Of a stretch of DNA of 12,357 nt, positions 1 to 5,840 are shown in pieces. Position 1 is the first letter of the stretch. Each line of letters opens with the position of its first letter. A program made the translations under genes and the position numbers. Where the stretch lies: positions 1 to 12,357 of the forward strand of contig DYCW01000388.1 of the NCBI GenBank assembly GCA_019417865.1, given 5' to 3'. The notes beneath the pieces are model-generated. The model ran no database searches. It was not told the DNA's origin and saw nothing but the letters and a program-made list of their open reading frames with translations. The stretch is from Ruminococcus sp. Lineage in GTDB: Bacteria; Bacillota; Clostridia; Oscillospirales; Ruminococcaceae.

Positions 1-161
1 CGATTTTTAGCACATCCGACAAATTGCGAAGATGGTTTTTGTGGGAAAAGCCGATATTTGGTGGGGCGTGCCGGACTTGCACCGGCGATGTTGTTCGCCC
101 CATGGAAGCGGTGATCCGCTCACCGCAAAGCGTCATAGAAAGAAAAACTACAGGGTAGTGC
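1..161 (-). other. Non-coding stretch with compact nested stem-loops, identity unknown
   Basis: No convincing gene is present downstream of the MazG-like gene. A 7-bp outer stem (62-68 with 96-102) encloses a 5-bp stem with a 7-base loop (70-74 with 82-86). An adjacent perfect hairpin has 7 bp (108-114 with 120-126). On the minus strand the inner loop reads UGCAAGU and the outer stem is followed by ACCA, so the piece resembles a tRNA acceptor/T-arm minihelix without D and anticodon arms. The same loop context also recalls the T-loop stem of cobalamin riboswitches, but no B12 box follows. A small stem (5 bp, 147-151 with 155-159) followed by five T on the minus strand could be a weak terminator for the upstream operon. 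Structure is seen; function is unknown. Confidence 0.35.
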
Positions 162-554
162 TCAAGGTAGGTTTTCCATGTTTTTCTCTTGTGTTATTCG
201 CAGCTCCTGTCGCCGTAACTTTGTAAGTACAAATTGGTCGAAGACTTCCGGCGAAAACAGGGCACGGATTTGCAGCATCAGGATATAAACATCCGCTGCC
301 TCTTCCACAAGGTGTTCCAGAGTCTGTTTTGCGGTATCACTGGGAGCAAAGCAGTACTTGATGACAGCGGTTTGCAGTTCTCCGCATTCCTCTATCGCTT
401 TCAGAATCTGATGTTCTGCACCGTAGTGCGTGGCGATTTTTATGATTCTCTCATCACAGAGACGGTTTAATCCATAATTACATTTCATAAGTGCATAATC
501 AGAATTGCATCGTCCTGATTTATGAGGGCAGCTATCGAAAAATTTACATGGCAT
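162..554 (-). CDS. MazG-like all-alpha NTP pyrophosphohydrolase with Cys-rich N-terminus
   Basis: Members of this family hydrolyse nucleoside triphosphates to monophosphate and pyrophosphate, usually as Mg-dependent cytosolic dimers or tetramers. Here the motif EExxE falls at E55, E56 and E59, and the second acidic motif ExxD at E85 and D88. These are the metal-binding residues expected of MazG/HisE-type folds, carried on two predicted helices (about 47-68 and 73-98). The length of 130 aa suits a single-domain phage MazG-like protein. The N-terminus is unusual: C3, C9, C16 and C25 could form a small zinc site before the catalytic helices. The ATG at 554 is preceded by a G-rich Shine-Dalgarno stretch that overlaps the end of the upstream Api92-like gene, so it is probably co-translated in the operon. 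The substrate cannot be told from sequence. Confidence 0.75.
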   Translation of the reverse strand: MPCKFFDSCPHKSGRCNSDYALMKCNYGLNRLCDERIIKIATHYGAEHQILKAIEECGELQTAVIKYCFAPSDTAKQTLEHLVEEAADVYILMLQIRALFSPEVFDQFVLTKLRRQELRITQEKNMENLP

Positions 555-560
555 TTTTAA

Positions 561-1064
561 TCATCCCCCTAAATCAGGGAATGGACATTCCCATCTATAA
601 TCATCGAACTCAATTACATCATCTTTAATCACTTCACCATGTTCAATGATAACTTCTTGGTTAAATTCCATTCCTCTTTCGCAGCCATAAAGTCGGAAAT
701 CAACGTTGTAATGTTTTGACATTTCAATGAATGGTTCTTCGTCGATTGCCCACGCTGCCTTAAACCGTAATACAAGAATTGTATCTCTTTCGGCGTACCA
801 AAAACAGAGGCATTCATCAGGCTCAATGAAATGCCGCCTTGAATTTTTTATATGAGCCTCCTCTTTTACATGCATCTTAAATACATCCGAACACGTATCA
901 TCAAAAACAACTCCATCCTGTACAGGTACATATTCAAAATCTGGAGTGCCGTCAGGTTTTTTTGTAAATTTTCCCTGACAAACTGTTATATTCTCTTTTG
1001 CCCAACGTTTCACGTCTTCAAACTTTCCACGTACTTTCAAAGTACCCTCACACCAATTTGGCAT
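561..1064 (-). CDS. Api92-like / YubB-type ferredoxin-fold domain protein
   Basis: The protein opens with MPNWCEGTLKVRG, the typical beginning of the Api92/YubB-like (DUF1281) family found on phages and plasmids. Its C-terminal domain is predicted to have a ferredoxin-like fold. The molecular function of the family is not established. The ORF is 167 aa, with a later segment rich in aromatic and acidic residues (FWYAERD, FDDYRWECPFPDLGG). The ATG at 1064 is chosen because the family starts M-(P/A)-N-W-C. A TTG two codons upstream at 1070 overlaps the TGA of the preceding gene and lies closer to the GGGGGG tract, so initiation there is possible. Spacing to both neighbours is a few bases, consistent with one operon. 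Confidence 0.75.
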   Translation of the reverse strand: MPNWCEGTLKVRGKFEDVKRWAKENITVCQGKFTKKPDGTPDFEYVPVQDGVVFDDTCSDVFKMHVKEEAHIKNSRRHFIEPDECLCFWYAERDTILVLRFKAAWAIDEEPFIEMSKHYNVDFRLYGCERGMEFNQEVIIEHGEVIKDDVIEFDDYRWECPFPDLGG

Positions 1065-1066
1065 AT

Positions 1067-1522
1067 TCAATTACCCCCCATAAGTCCTTTCACTTCATCA
1101 TAATGTCTCCAATAAGCAAATTGACATGCTGTGTTTCCGCATTCCAAGGCAGCATTTTCTTCTTCACAATGCTTTGAGCCATTGTATATACAATAATCAC
1201 AAATATCAGGCGTTAACTCTTTTGCTGCAAGTTTCAGCAGCCGTTTCAGCTCTGCATTTTCCTGTTTCATCTGTTCTACCTGATTCGGGGTCAATCCAGT
1301 ATTCTCATATTCAATAATGTATTCGTCCTTGTGATCACAATGATGACATACATAACCGGAAATATTAGCAAACGGATTCTTAATATCCTTGTTTACCCTA
1401 AATTTCCGATGTCTTTTCAATTCTTCCAGCCATTTTGCAAGCTGCAAATGTTCTTCTGCACATTCATCACAACCTTTGTTTGCAACATCATAGCAATGCT
1501 GGATCGCTTCATCAATTTTCAT
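1067..1522 (-). CDS. Phage-type hypothetical protein with coiled coil and Cys pairs
   Basis: No function is recognised. The 151-aa product starts MKIDEAIQHCYDVANK at an ATG preceded by GGAGGTGAGG, which rules out the longer 177-aa reading. It has an N-terminal helical segment with C18DEC21 and an AEEHLQLAKWLEELKR helix. A CHHC-type pair follows near residues 59-62, then a coiled coil (about 82-102, EQMKQENAELKRLLK). Further cysteines lie in the last third (CDYC, CEE, C, C), compatible with one or two zinc sites. The segment GLTPNQVEQMKQENAEL is of a type common in small phage proteins of clostridia. The start overlaps the end of the upstream gene by 11 bp and its stop abuts the Api92-like gene. 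Confidence 0.7.
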   Translation of the reverse strand: MKIDEAIQHCYDVANKGCDECAEEHLQLAKWLEELKRHRKFRVNKDIKNPFANISGYVCHHCDHKDEYIIEYENTGLTPNQVEQMKQENAELKRLLKLAAKELTPDICDYCIYNGSKHCEEENAALECGNTACQFAYWRHYDEVKGLMGGN

Positions 1523-1700
1523 TTTCCTCACCTCCAATCGGGCTAAAGTAATTCCTACAATTTGCATCTTCCTGAGTGAGATATACCTTGCCTTTCTCAA
1601 AATTGGTGTGTTTCATACAAACAACATTAGGTGCATAGCTATCGGCTTTTTCTCTGATTACGGCAAACTTACAGTTTTTGCAGGTTTTAGACTTCTCCAT
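1512..1700 (-). CDS. Small Cys-rich protein, probable zinc-binding
   Basis: This 62-aa product begins MEKSKTCKNCKFAVIRE, with a CxxC pair at residues 7-10 and two further cysteines (VVCMKH and ANCRNYF), enough for a four-Cys zinc site. Such CKNCKF starts are common in uncharacterised phage and mobile-element proteins, and no activity is assigned. The ATG at 1700 is chosen over one six codons upstream because it has GAGG three bases before it. The gene overlaps both its upstream neighbour (14 bp) and its downstream neighbour (11 bp), a sign of translational coupling within the operon. Confidence 0.7.
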   Translation of the reverse strand: MEKSKTCKNCKFAVIREKADSYAPNVVCMKHTNFEKGKVYLTQEDANCRNYFSPIGGEENEN

Positions 1701-2175
1701 TTTCCTCATCCTCTCCATTCAGCAAATCACATACTTTCTGTGCGGTTTCTTTTGAATCAAAGTAAACTTGTGCAGCATCTATAGTAAAAAAAATCATATC
1801 ACAACCCCATTGTTTTTCTCCTTCATCATAACACACAACGTACTTTGTATCATCTGATGACCAATCCGGCACATAATCCGGACAGAACATGTCATGATAC
1901 TGTTCCAGTTTCAGAAGCATCCGGATTTTCTTTGCGACTTCCTCTGCACGTTCTTTGGTGCGAAAACAGTTGTTGGACTTAATAACACAATCATCAGCAT
2001 CATCATTTAAGAATACGATATCAATTACAGCAGTATATGGTGTAATATACCAATATTTTTCACCGTTTTTAGGTTTCCACGCTTTCGGCTCGTCCTGTTT
2101 CTGAGCAGCCTCTTTCAGTTCTGCAATCTGCTGTTCCAGTTCACTGATTTTTTCCATGATTTCTTTGTTATTCAT
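1687..2175 (-). CDS. Phage-type hypothetical protein with N-terminal coiled coil
   Basis: Function is not recognised. The 162-aa protein starts MNNKEIMEKISELEQQIAEL, a clear heptad-type helix over residues 2-26 that suggests an oligomerising coiled coil. A Pro/Trp hinge (KAWKPKNGEKYW) leads into a mixed domain containing the pattern FRTKERAEEVAKKIRMLLKLEQYH. That pattern, an aromatic plus TKE-helix at the end of a beta segment, recurs in small phage proteins. A second copy-like segment, YFDSKETAQKVCDLL, lies near the C-terminus, so the protein may contain a duplicated beta-alpha unit. The start at 2175 is supported by AGGAGGA seven bases upstream. It begins just inside the operon after the recombinase stop. 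Confidence 0.7.
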   Translation of the reverse strand: MNNKEIMEKISELEQQIAELKEAAQKQDEPKAWKPKNGEKYWYITPYTAVIDIVFLNDDADDCVIKSNNCFRTKERAEEVAKKIRMLLKLEQYHDMFCPDYVPDWSSDDTKYVVCYDEGEKQWGCDMIFFTIDAAQVYFDSKETAQKVCDLLNGEDEENGEV

Positions 2176-2186
2176 TCTGATTCCTC

Positions 2187-2999
2187 CTACCAATCGACAG
2201 CCGCATCGATAGCGGCTTTTTGCTGCTCCTGTGATTGTCTTAAATATAGCTGAGTGACATTTACACTGCCATGTCCTAATAAATCGGCTACAAGTGCTAT
2301 GTTACTGTTGCGTTTCAAAAATTCTATTGCAAAAAAGTGCCTGAAAGAATGCGGATGAACTACTTCTCTTGGTATCCCATACTTATCAGCATATTTTTTT
2401 AGTTCTCCCGAAACGCCTCTTGAAGTTATAGGTGTTCCTTTATGATTTTGCATGATAGTTTCATTTACTTCGATTTTATTTAAATAAGGCGTAATGTCTT
2501 GAATCAAAGATTTCGGAAAATAAATTGTTCTCATATGTGCTTTAGTGTACATTGTCACACTTCCAGAAATCACGTCTTTTTTTGTAACTCTAAGTGCTTC
2601 TGAAATCCTCATACCTGTTTTTGCCAAAAGCATTACATAAGCATACCAGCGTTCATTTCCATCTGCTTTTAACCCAGATATGAGTTTTTCAAACTGCTCT
2701 GCTGAGATCACATTGTCTATGTGCGTTTTTTTAGGTTCTTTCACCTGTTTAAGCTTCATAGGAATGTCTTTGAACTTGCAGTAATTCAAAATAGCTGTTA
2801 TTCTGTTGTTGACTGTTTTAGGCTTAAAGTTATCGATAAGATATTTTTTGTAAGCAATTAGATTGGGTTTAGTGATTTCATCAAACATCTCACTATATTT
2901 TTTTACACCTGTAATATATGTATTGATCGAATTTGCAGACATCTCTTCTTCGTAAAGATATTCTCTGAAGCCCTCTATATCAATCATTTTTTTACCCAT
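2187..2999 (-). CDS. Tyrosine recombinase (XerC/D-type integrase/resolvase)
   Basis: This enzyme catalyses site-specific DNA strand exchange through a 3'-phosphotyrosine intermediate. With the ATG at 2999 it is 270 aa: an N-terminal SAM-like core-binding domain (about 4-87, with EEEMSANSINTYITGVKKY) and a catalytic domain (about 94-270). All active-site residues are visible: R131 in TGMRISEAL, K153 in TKAHMRT, H217 and R220 in HSFRH, H243 in LLGHGS, and Y252 in TQLYLR. It is an intact, Xer-sized protein with no extra arm-binding domain. GTG 3014 and ATG 2987 are alternative starts, none with an ideal ribosome site. It lies inside an operon of tiny genes rather than at an element end. That fits a multimer-resolution or accessory role as well as integration; no attachment site was identified. 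Confidence 0.93.
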   Translation of the reverse strand: MGKKMIDIEGFREYLYEEEMSANSINTYITGVKKYSEMFDEITKPNLIAYKKYLIDNFKPKTVNNRITAILNYCKFKDIPMKLKQVKEPKKTHIDNVISAEQFEKLISGLKADGNERWYAYVMLLAKTGMRISEALRVTKKDVISGSVTMYTKAHMRTIYFPKSLIQDITPYLNKIEVNETIMQNHKGTPITSRGVSGELKKYADKYGIPREVVHPHSFRHFFAIEFLKRNSNIALVADLLGHGSVNVTQLYLRQSQEQQKAAIDAAVDW

Positions 3000-3214
3000 T
3001 CCTTTCCGTCCCACTTGTGCTGAATATGATAAGGATTATGCTTACAGGAAACACATGGCTCTCTGTGCCAACTTGGAAGTGATATAGCAGGAAGCTTGCA
3101 TTTTTTCATACAGTATGATCCGCAATCGCCGCAGGTATAACCTTTATGCTCTGAATGAACATAGTTTTCGATATTGTGTATCTCCGCACCACATAATTTA
3201 CATACTTTTGCCAT
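2984..3214 (-). CDS. Small zinc-ribbon-like protein (76 aa)
   Basis: The sequence carries CKLCGAE (residues 5-9), CGDCGSYC (28-35), C39 and CVSC (54-57), an arrangement expected to bind one or two zinc ions. No activity is known; small zinc ribbons of this type may bind nucleic acid or partner proteins. The tail HKWDGKEWVKK is basic and aromatic. The ATG at 3214 has GGAG eight bases upstream. It overlaps the start region of the recombinase by 16 bp (to 2999), so the two are probably translated in a coupled way. Confidence 0.75.
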   Translation of the reverse strand: MAKVCKLCGAEIHNIENYVHSEHKGYTCGDCGSYCMKKCKLPAISLPSWHREPCVSCKHNPYHIQHKWDGKEWVKK

Positions 3215-3317
3215 GTTCTTTTCTCCATCTCTCTATATTTCTGCTCTCCATTTCTTTTATTCTTTCGTTATGCCTTTTAAAATTCTCGCTTTCCCTCGCT
3301 TTTCTCAAATTTTTCAT
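3198..3317 (-). CDS. Probable 39-aa basic helical peptide
   Basis: A short ORF fills the 105-bp gap between two Cys-rich genes. It starts at an ATG two bases after the TAA of the upstream gene and ends 17 bp inside the next gene, the same dense packing seen throughout this operon. The predicted peptide begins MKNLRKARESENFKRHNER and is highly charged and helical, rich in Arg, Lys and Glu, with no cysteine. The ribosome site is weak (GAG seven bases upstream), so translation may rely on re-initiation after the upstream stop. It could instead be a chance reading of an A/T-rich spacer. Confidence 0.4.
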   Translation of the reverse strand: MKNLRKARESENFKRHNERIKEMESRNIERWRKEHGKSM

Positions 3318-3319
3318 TA

Positions 3320-3673
3320 TTATCTCGTAGTGCTTTTTACAAACTTTTTTCCGTTAATTCTTGCCGCACCACAAAAATAGCAAACGTCCGCATATTCTCG
3401 TTCTTGCCTTTTTGTATTTCTCGCTTTCTGGCGTCTAGAATTTGCTCTAAAACAGTCCTCACAGGTCACTCCGTGATTTGCTTTTCTTTTTCTGCAAACA
3501 ATACAAAGACCTTTTGACCTTGCTTCATCACGAAGTTTCTTTTGATGCTCTTTGGCATGCTTTTTAGCGGATTCACTTCTGTTTTTGTATAAAGAACTAT
3601 CGTAATATACTTTGTCATTTATGCAATCATCATGAACGCAATTTAAGCAATCCATATTACATACTTTCGACAT
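3320..3673 (-). CDS. Cys-rich phage-type zinc protein
   Basis: The 117-aa product begins MSKVCNMDCLNCVHDDC, a four-cysteine cluster. It continues with a basic, Lys/Arg-rich helix (about 32-52) and a second cluster, GLCIVCRKRKANHGVTCEDC. A final CYFCGAA lies near the C-terminus. Three Cys clusters joined by basic helices suggest a DNA- or RNA-binding zinc protein, but no function is established. Proteins with this CxxC-helix-GLCxxC layout are common in mobile elements of gut clostridia (recalled pattern, not searched). The ATG at 3673 has GGAGG five bases upstream, which is why it is preferred to the longer reading from 3703. Confidence 0.72.
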   Translation of the reverse strand: MSKVCNMDCLNCVHDDCINDKVYYDSSLYKNRSESAKKHAKEHQKKLRDEARSKGLCIVCRKRKANHGVTCEDCFRANSRRQKARNTKRQEREYADVCYFCGAARINGKKFVKSTTR

Positions 3674-3674
3674 G

Positions 3675-3725
3675 TTATTCCTCCAAATCCATCTTTGCAC
3701 CACAGTCAGGGCAATAATTTTTCAT
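3675..3725 (-). CDS. Tiny 16-aa zinc-knuckle peptide ORF
   Basis: The peptide reads MKNYCPDCGAKMDLEE. It starts at an ATG sharing ATGA with the stop of the upstream gene and ends one base before the ATG of the next gene. AGGAG lies ten bases upstream. The CPDCGAKM motif is half of a typical zinc ribbon. The exact fit between its neighbours and the Cys motif argue for a real, translated mini-gene or the shortened remnant of a zinc-ribbon gene. Its last codons (GAG GAA) also supply part of the GGAGGAA ribosome site of the next gene, so its translation could gate that gene. Confidence 0.5.
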   Translation of the reverse strand: MKNYCPDCGAKMDLEE

Positions 3726-4045
3726 CTTTTCAAAACTCCTTTTGATTTTCCTCTTTCGTCCACGATTTCAATTTGCATTTTGATTTCATGTAAGTCAATT
3801 CCATAAGTCTCTTTCAAATGCAGAATCTGTTCCTTTGCACTGGGATGTTTCCCGAAAATCGGCGGCATTTCTGCGATTGCCTTGACATTCTCATACAGGT
3901 CTGTCAGCCGTTTCCCACGCCATTTTTTATGCCATTCCAGAGCAGTCATAGTCATGGAAATGCCTTGCAATACAGCAGATTCGAAAATGCATTTTACTTC
4001 TGCTTCGGTGTACAGATTCTTTTCTTTTAGGTTTGGATTTTTCAT
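3722..4045 (-). CDS. Hypothetical phage-type protein (107 aa)
   Basis: No function is recognised. The product starts MKNPNLKEKNLYTEAEVKC and looks mostly helical: an N-terminal ALEWHKKWRGKRL helix, a central ENVKAIAEMPPIFGK segment, and a C-terminal amphipathic part (EQILHLKETYGIDLHEIKMQIEIV) with a basic tail. There are no membrane segments and no zinc motif. The ATG at 4045 is preferred to a TTG at 4084 because AGGG lies eight bases before it and the longer reading runs into the hairpin at 4067-4107. It ends in an ATGA overlap with the 16-aa ORF. Confidence 0.65.
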   Translation of the reverse strand: MKNPNLKEKNLYTEAEVKCIFESAVLQGISMTMTALEWHKKWRGKRLTDLYENVKAIAEMPPIFGKHPSAKEQILHLKETYGIDLHEIKMQIEIVDERGKSKGVLKR

Positions 4046-4066
4046 ATCACCGTCCCTTTCTTCTGT

Positions 4067-4107
4067 CCTGTAGTGCCAGTGCAATGGGAATCACACTGGC
4101 TTACAGG
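4067..4107 (-). promoter_or_regulatory. Long intergenic hairpin upstream of the 107-aa gene
   Basis: A 41-bp imperfect palindrome occupies most of the 75-bp gap. A 6-bp outer stem (CCTGTA with TACAGG) is separated by a small asymmetric bulge from a perfect 7-bp inner stem (GCCAGTG with CACTGGC), with a 12-base loop. Neither strand has a T-run after the stem, so it is not a typical terminator. Its position 21 bases before the start codon suggests RNA processing, mRNA stabilisation or protein binding. Confidence 0.55.
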
Positions 4108-4120
4108 CTGTGCTTCTTGA

Positions 4121-4384
4121 TTACAATGGATTTGGCAGCGGCATCCAAGCTACGACATCCAGAGTAGCAAGGTTTTCTGCCTCTTCTTCAGACATCCAGT
4201 CCGCAACATTAAACGCTCTGTGTGCGGCAGAAAAAATGGAAATGTAAAATTCCGGTTTTCTGTGCTTTGGGTTGTCTTGATAGAATCTTTGAATCAAGTA
4301 TTCTCCGCTTTTTTTCGGAAGCTGTTCCGATACTGGAATCCATTCTGTTTTATTCAAGTGTTCCACCTTCCCTTCCGTTTTCAT
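4121..4384 (-). CDS. DUF551 domain protein
   Basis: The 87-aa product contains the two hallmarks of DUF551: TEWIPVSEQLPKKSGEYLI near the N-terminus and VVAWMPLPNPL at the C-terminus. Typical versions of the family read W-I-P-V-x-E-x-L-P and end in a W-M-P-L-P motif. DUF551 proteins are widespread in phages and prophages and their function is unknown. The insert between the motifs is short. The ATG at 4384 follows the TGA of the upstream gene by one base, so re-initiation is likely; the only ribosome-like site, AAGGA, is 13 bases away. The longer reading from 4468 lies entirely over the upstream gene and is rejected. Confidence 0.8.
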   Translation of the reverse strand: MKTEGKVEHLNKTEWIPVSEQLPKKSGEYLIQRFYQDNPKHRKPEFYISIFSAAHRAFNVADWMSEEEAENLATLDVVAWMPLPNPL

Positions 4385-4385
4385 T

Positions 4386-4748
4386 TCAAACAATTTTTCC
4401 TTTGTAAAGTCCTTCCAGTTGTAACAACTCCAGCATTGCTTTTTGTTTGCTGTTGAGCGTTCCAACATATGCTACGTCCCAAACAGCAACGCATCCAGTT
4501 ATTTTGGTCAGCCAGAGAGTTACATCGCACCAGTACGCCATCGGACACTTGTCAGATAGTTCTTCTTGTGTAAGATGCAGCTTTTTGGCGGCATAGTTTC
4601 TCAACCACATTTGATGAGAGGGGACGGCATAATGAGCGTCCCCATTCTCATCTAATACAATTTCCAAATAGTCAACAAAAGTACGCTTGTGTGTTTGTAT
4701 GTCAAAAGGTTTTTGCATCACAGTTCTTTGTGTATCAAAATCAATCAT
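4386..4748 (-). CDS. Hypothetical phage-type protein (120 aa)
   Basis: Function is not recognised. The protein begins MIDFDTQRTVMQKPFDIQTH and has a soluble alpha/beta look, with the strand pair TFVDYLEIVLDENGDAHYAVPSHQ. A helix-rich, Trp-containing middle follows (CPMAYWCDVTLWLTKITGC), then a C-terminal helix ending in GLYKGKIV. The AVPSHQ and GCVAVWD segments look like conserved cores of small accessory proteins from clostridial mobile elements. The ATG at 4748 lies inside the end of the upstream gene (8-bp overlap) with GAGGT at a suitable distance, so the two are translationally coupled. Confidence 0.72.
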   Translation of the reverse strand: MIDFDTQRTVMQKPFDIQTHKRTFVDYLEIVLDENGDAHYAVPSHQMWLRNYAAKKLHLTQEELSDKCPMAYWCDVTLWLTKITGCVAVWDVAYVGTLNSKQKAMLELLQLEGLYKGKIV

Positions 4749-5352
4749 TAGCAGCTACCTCATTTTTTATCTGTTCCCATGCCATTTGCAACCCAACCAA
4801 CCACAGGATGATTCTGGTAGCAAGGTACCGCCCAGCCTTGCAAAGCAACTCCCCATAATCTGGACAAATTTCTGACAGTAAACAATGCGAATCATCTGAA
4901 ACAGTTCTAAACCCGTCAAAACCGGTGAATTGTTCCATCAGTTCCTCTAAGCAATCATGTCGTTCTTCTTTCTCTTCATCGGAAAGCGTTACATCTTCCG
5001 GAAATAAAATTTCTTCTAATTCTTCTTGTGCAATCTCCTCGTCATAGTAATATTTATCCGTACTGCATTTAATTTTTTCGACAAAATAGTCGACCTTGTT
5101 AATGTAACCGGACAATGCTTGCAAGGTTGCATGCTCTGTTAGTTGTACCACTGCCGTACCCAAATCACCAGATAGGTACAGGCAGCCACGACTTTCATCA
5201 AACACATACCGTACATAGTGATTTGAGGAGCCGTCTTCCCTCCGCCAATCCAAAGTAGAGATACCGTCAAGCTGACGAAAAACCGCTTTGTGGTGCGAGA
5301 ACACCATTTTTGCATAAGAAATCTGTTGTTCTCTTCGAGTGATTCTGTCCAT
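4741..5352 (-). CDS. Hypothetical acidic accessory protein (203 aa)
   Basis: No enzymatic motif is recognised. After a short basic N-terminus comes a beta-rich region, HKAVFRQLDG..LDWRREDGSSNHYVRYVFDE..GCLYLSGDLGTAVVQLTE (about 20-72). A helical, acidic middle (about 100-135, EEIAQEELEEILFPEDVTLSDEEKEE) and a C-terminal hydrophobic helix (ILWLVGLQMAWEQI) follow. The DWR-GSSNHYVRYVFDE-LYLSGDLG stretch is strikingly well formed and is probably the family signature; it is of a type seen repeatedly in clostridial phages and plasmids. The ATG at 5352 has AGGAGG nine bases upstream, and directly behind that sits copy A of the repeated hairpin/ribosome-site unit. Confidence 0.75.
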   Translation of the reverse strand: MDRITRREQQISYAKMVFSHHKAVFRQLDGISTLDWRREDGSSNHYVRYVFDESRGCLYLSGDLGTAVVQLTEHATLQALSGYINKVDYFVEKIKCSTDKYYYDEEIAQEELEEILFPEDVTLSDEEKEERHDCLEELMEQFTGFDGFRTVSDDSHCLLSEICPDYGELLCKAGRYLATRIILWLVGLQMAWEQIKNEVAAND

Positions 5353-5354
5353 TT

Positions 5355-5398
5355 GATTTTCCTCCTATTGGAACTTCTACCCCAGTGGGGCAGAAGTT
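5355..5398 (-). repeat. Hairpin plus Shine-Dalgarno unit, copy A
   Basis: This is the first of three near-identical 44-bp units. Stem arms at 5372-5383 and 5387-5398 give 12 bp around a 3-base loop, followed (minus strand) by CCAAT and AGGAGGAAAATC. One stem pair is G-U in the minus-strand RNA but would be A-C on the plus strand, so the fold is complete only in the transcribed RNA. It precedes the 203-aa gene. Confidence 0.9.
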
Positions 5399-5436
5399 AG
5401 TTCATTTTTGATTACCAGTTTTCTTTTTCCAAGCAT
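5377..5436 (-). CDS. 19-aa leader-like ORF or gene remnant between hairpin units
   Basis: After copy B of the hairpin/ribosome-site unit, an ATG opens a 19-codon frame (MLGKRKLVIKNELTSAPLG) whose stop TAG lies inside the stem of copy A. A ribosome translating it would therefore melt or block the copy A hairpin just before the 203-aa gene. It may be a regulatory leader peptide, or the leftover of a larger gene that once followed copy B and was deleted. The basic N-terminal half (GKRKLVIK) has no clear homology. Confidence 0.4.
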   Translation of the reverse strand: MLGKRKLVIKNELTSAPLG

Positions 5437-5439
5437 ATT

Positions 5440-5483
5440 GATTTTCCTCTTATTGGAACTTCTACCCCAGTGGGGCAGAAGTT
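5440..5483 (-). repeat. Hairpin plus Shine-Dalgarno unit, copy B
   Basis: The stem is identical to that of copy A (arms 5457-5468 and 5472-5483), including the G-U pair. The ribosome-site part differs by one base (AAGAGG in place of AGGAGG). It lies 11 bases beyond the stop of the DUF7694-like gene and in front of the 19-codon ORF. Confidence 0.9.
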
Positions 5484-5494
5484 CATTTACCGGT

Positions 5495-5839
5495 TTAAAC
5501 GAACGCTTTCGGTGGTCTTTGCAGTTCGGTGTTTACCGGTTTCCATAAATGCAGGCAGTACGGATGAAGGTTTACATATTCCGACTTTGGTGGATGATAC
5601 TGTACCACGCATTCCTCCTCGCCCCAGAACATATTCTTTACTCTGCACATTTCATCCCATGTTGGCACACGGTTTGCATAGGATACCGAAACATGCTCCC
5701 AATCTCCACCCCATGAAACAACGACCACAGCTGGTTTCCCTTTTGCTCCATGCAGAAATAACCAACCGGCAAGCCCGTCATTCCCTTCGTCTGTTATCAG
5801 TAAGCCAGTTTGCTTTCTGATTTCCTCTAATTTTTTCAT
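5495..5839 (-). CDS. DUF7694-like phage protein (114 aa)
   Basis: The protein starts MKKLEEIRKQTGLLITDEG. Its core is WGGDWEHVSVSYANRVPTW followed by DEMCRVKNMFWGEEECVVQYHPPKSEYVNLHPYCLHLW cut by no gap. The pattern W-E-H-V-S-V-S, T-W-x-E-M-C, E-E-x-V-V-Q-Y-H-P-P-x-S-x-Y-V-N and H-P-x-C-L-H-L-W matches what is recalled of the DUF7694 family, common on phages; the function is unknown. The conserved His, Cys and acidic residues could suggest a metal site, which is speculation. The start at 5839 is chosen because AGGAGG of the copy C unit lies seven bases upstream; a longer frame from 5989 would run back through the hairpin into parB. Confidence 0.78.
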   Translation of the reverse strand: MKKLEEIRKQTGLLITDEGNDGLAGWLFLHGAKGKPAVVVVSWGGDWEHVSVSYANRVPTWDEMCRVKNMFWGEEECVVQYHPPKSEYVNLHPYCLHLWKPVNTELQRPPKAFV

Positions 5840-5840
5840 T

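Noticed and set aside
1..126. Cobalamin riboswitch
   Set aside because: The loop context is similar, but the B12 box and the usual second half are missing to the window edge.
59..135. Complete tRNA gene on the minus strand
   Set aside because: Acceptor and T-arm-like parts exist, but no D arm, anticodon arm or matching 5' end at the right distance.
5470..5820. 116-codon plus-strand ORF
   Set aside because: Antisense to the DUF7694-like gene, which has the better ribosome site and recognisable family motifs.
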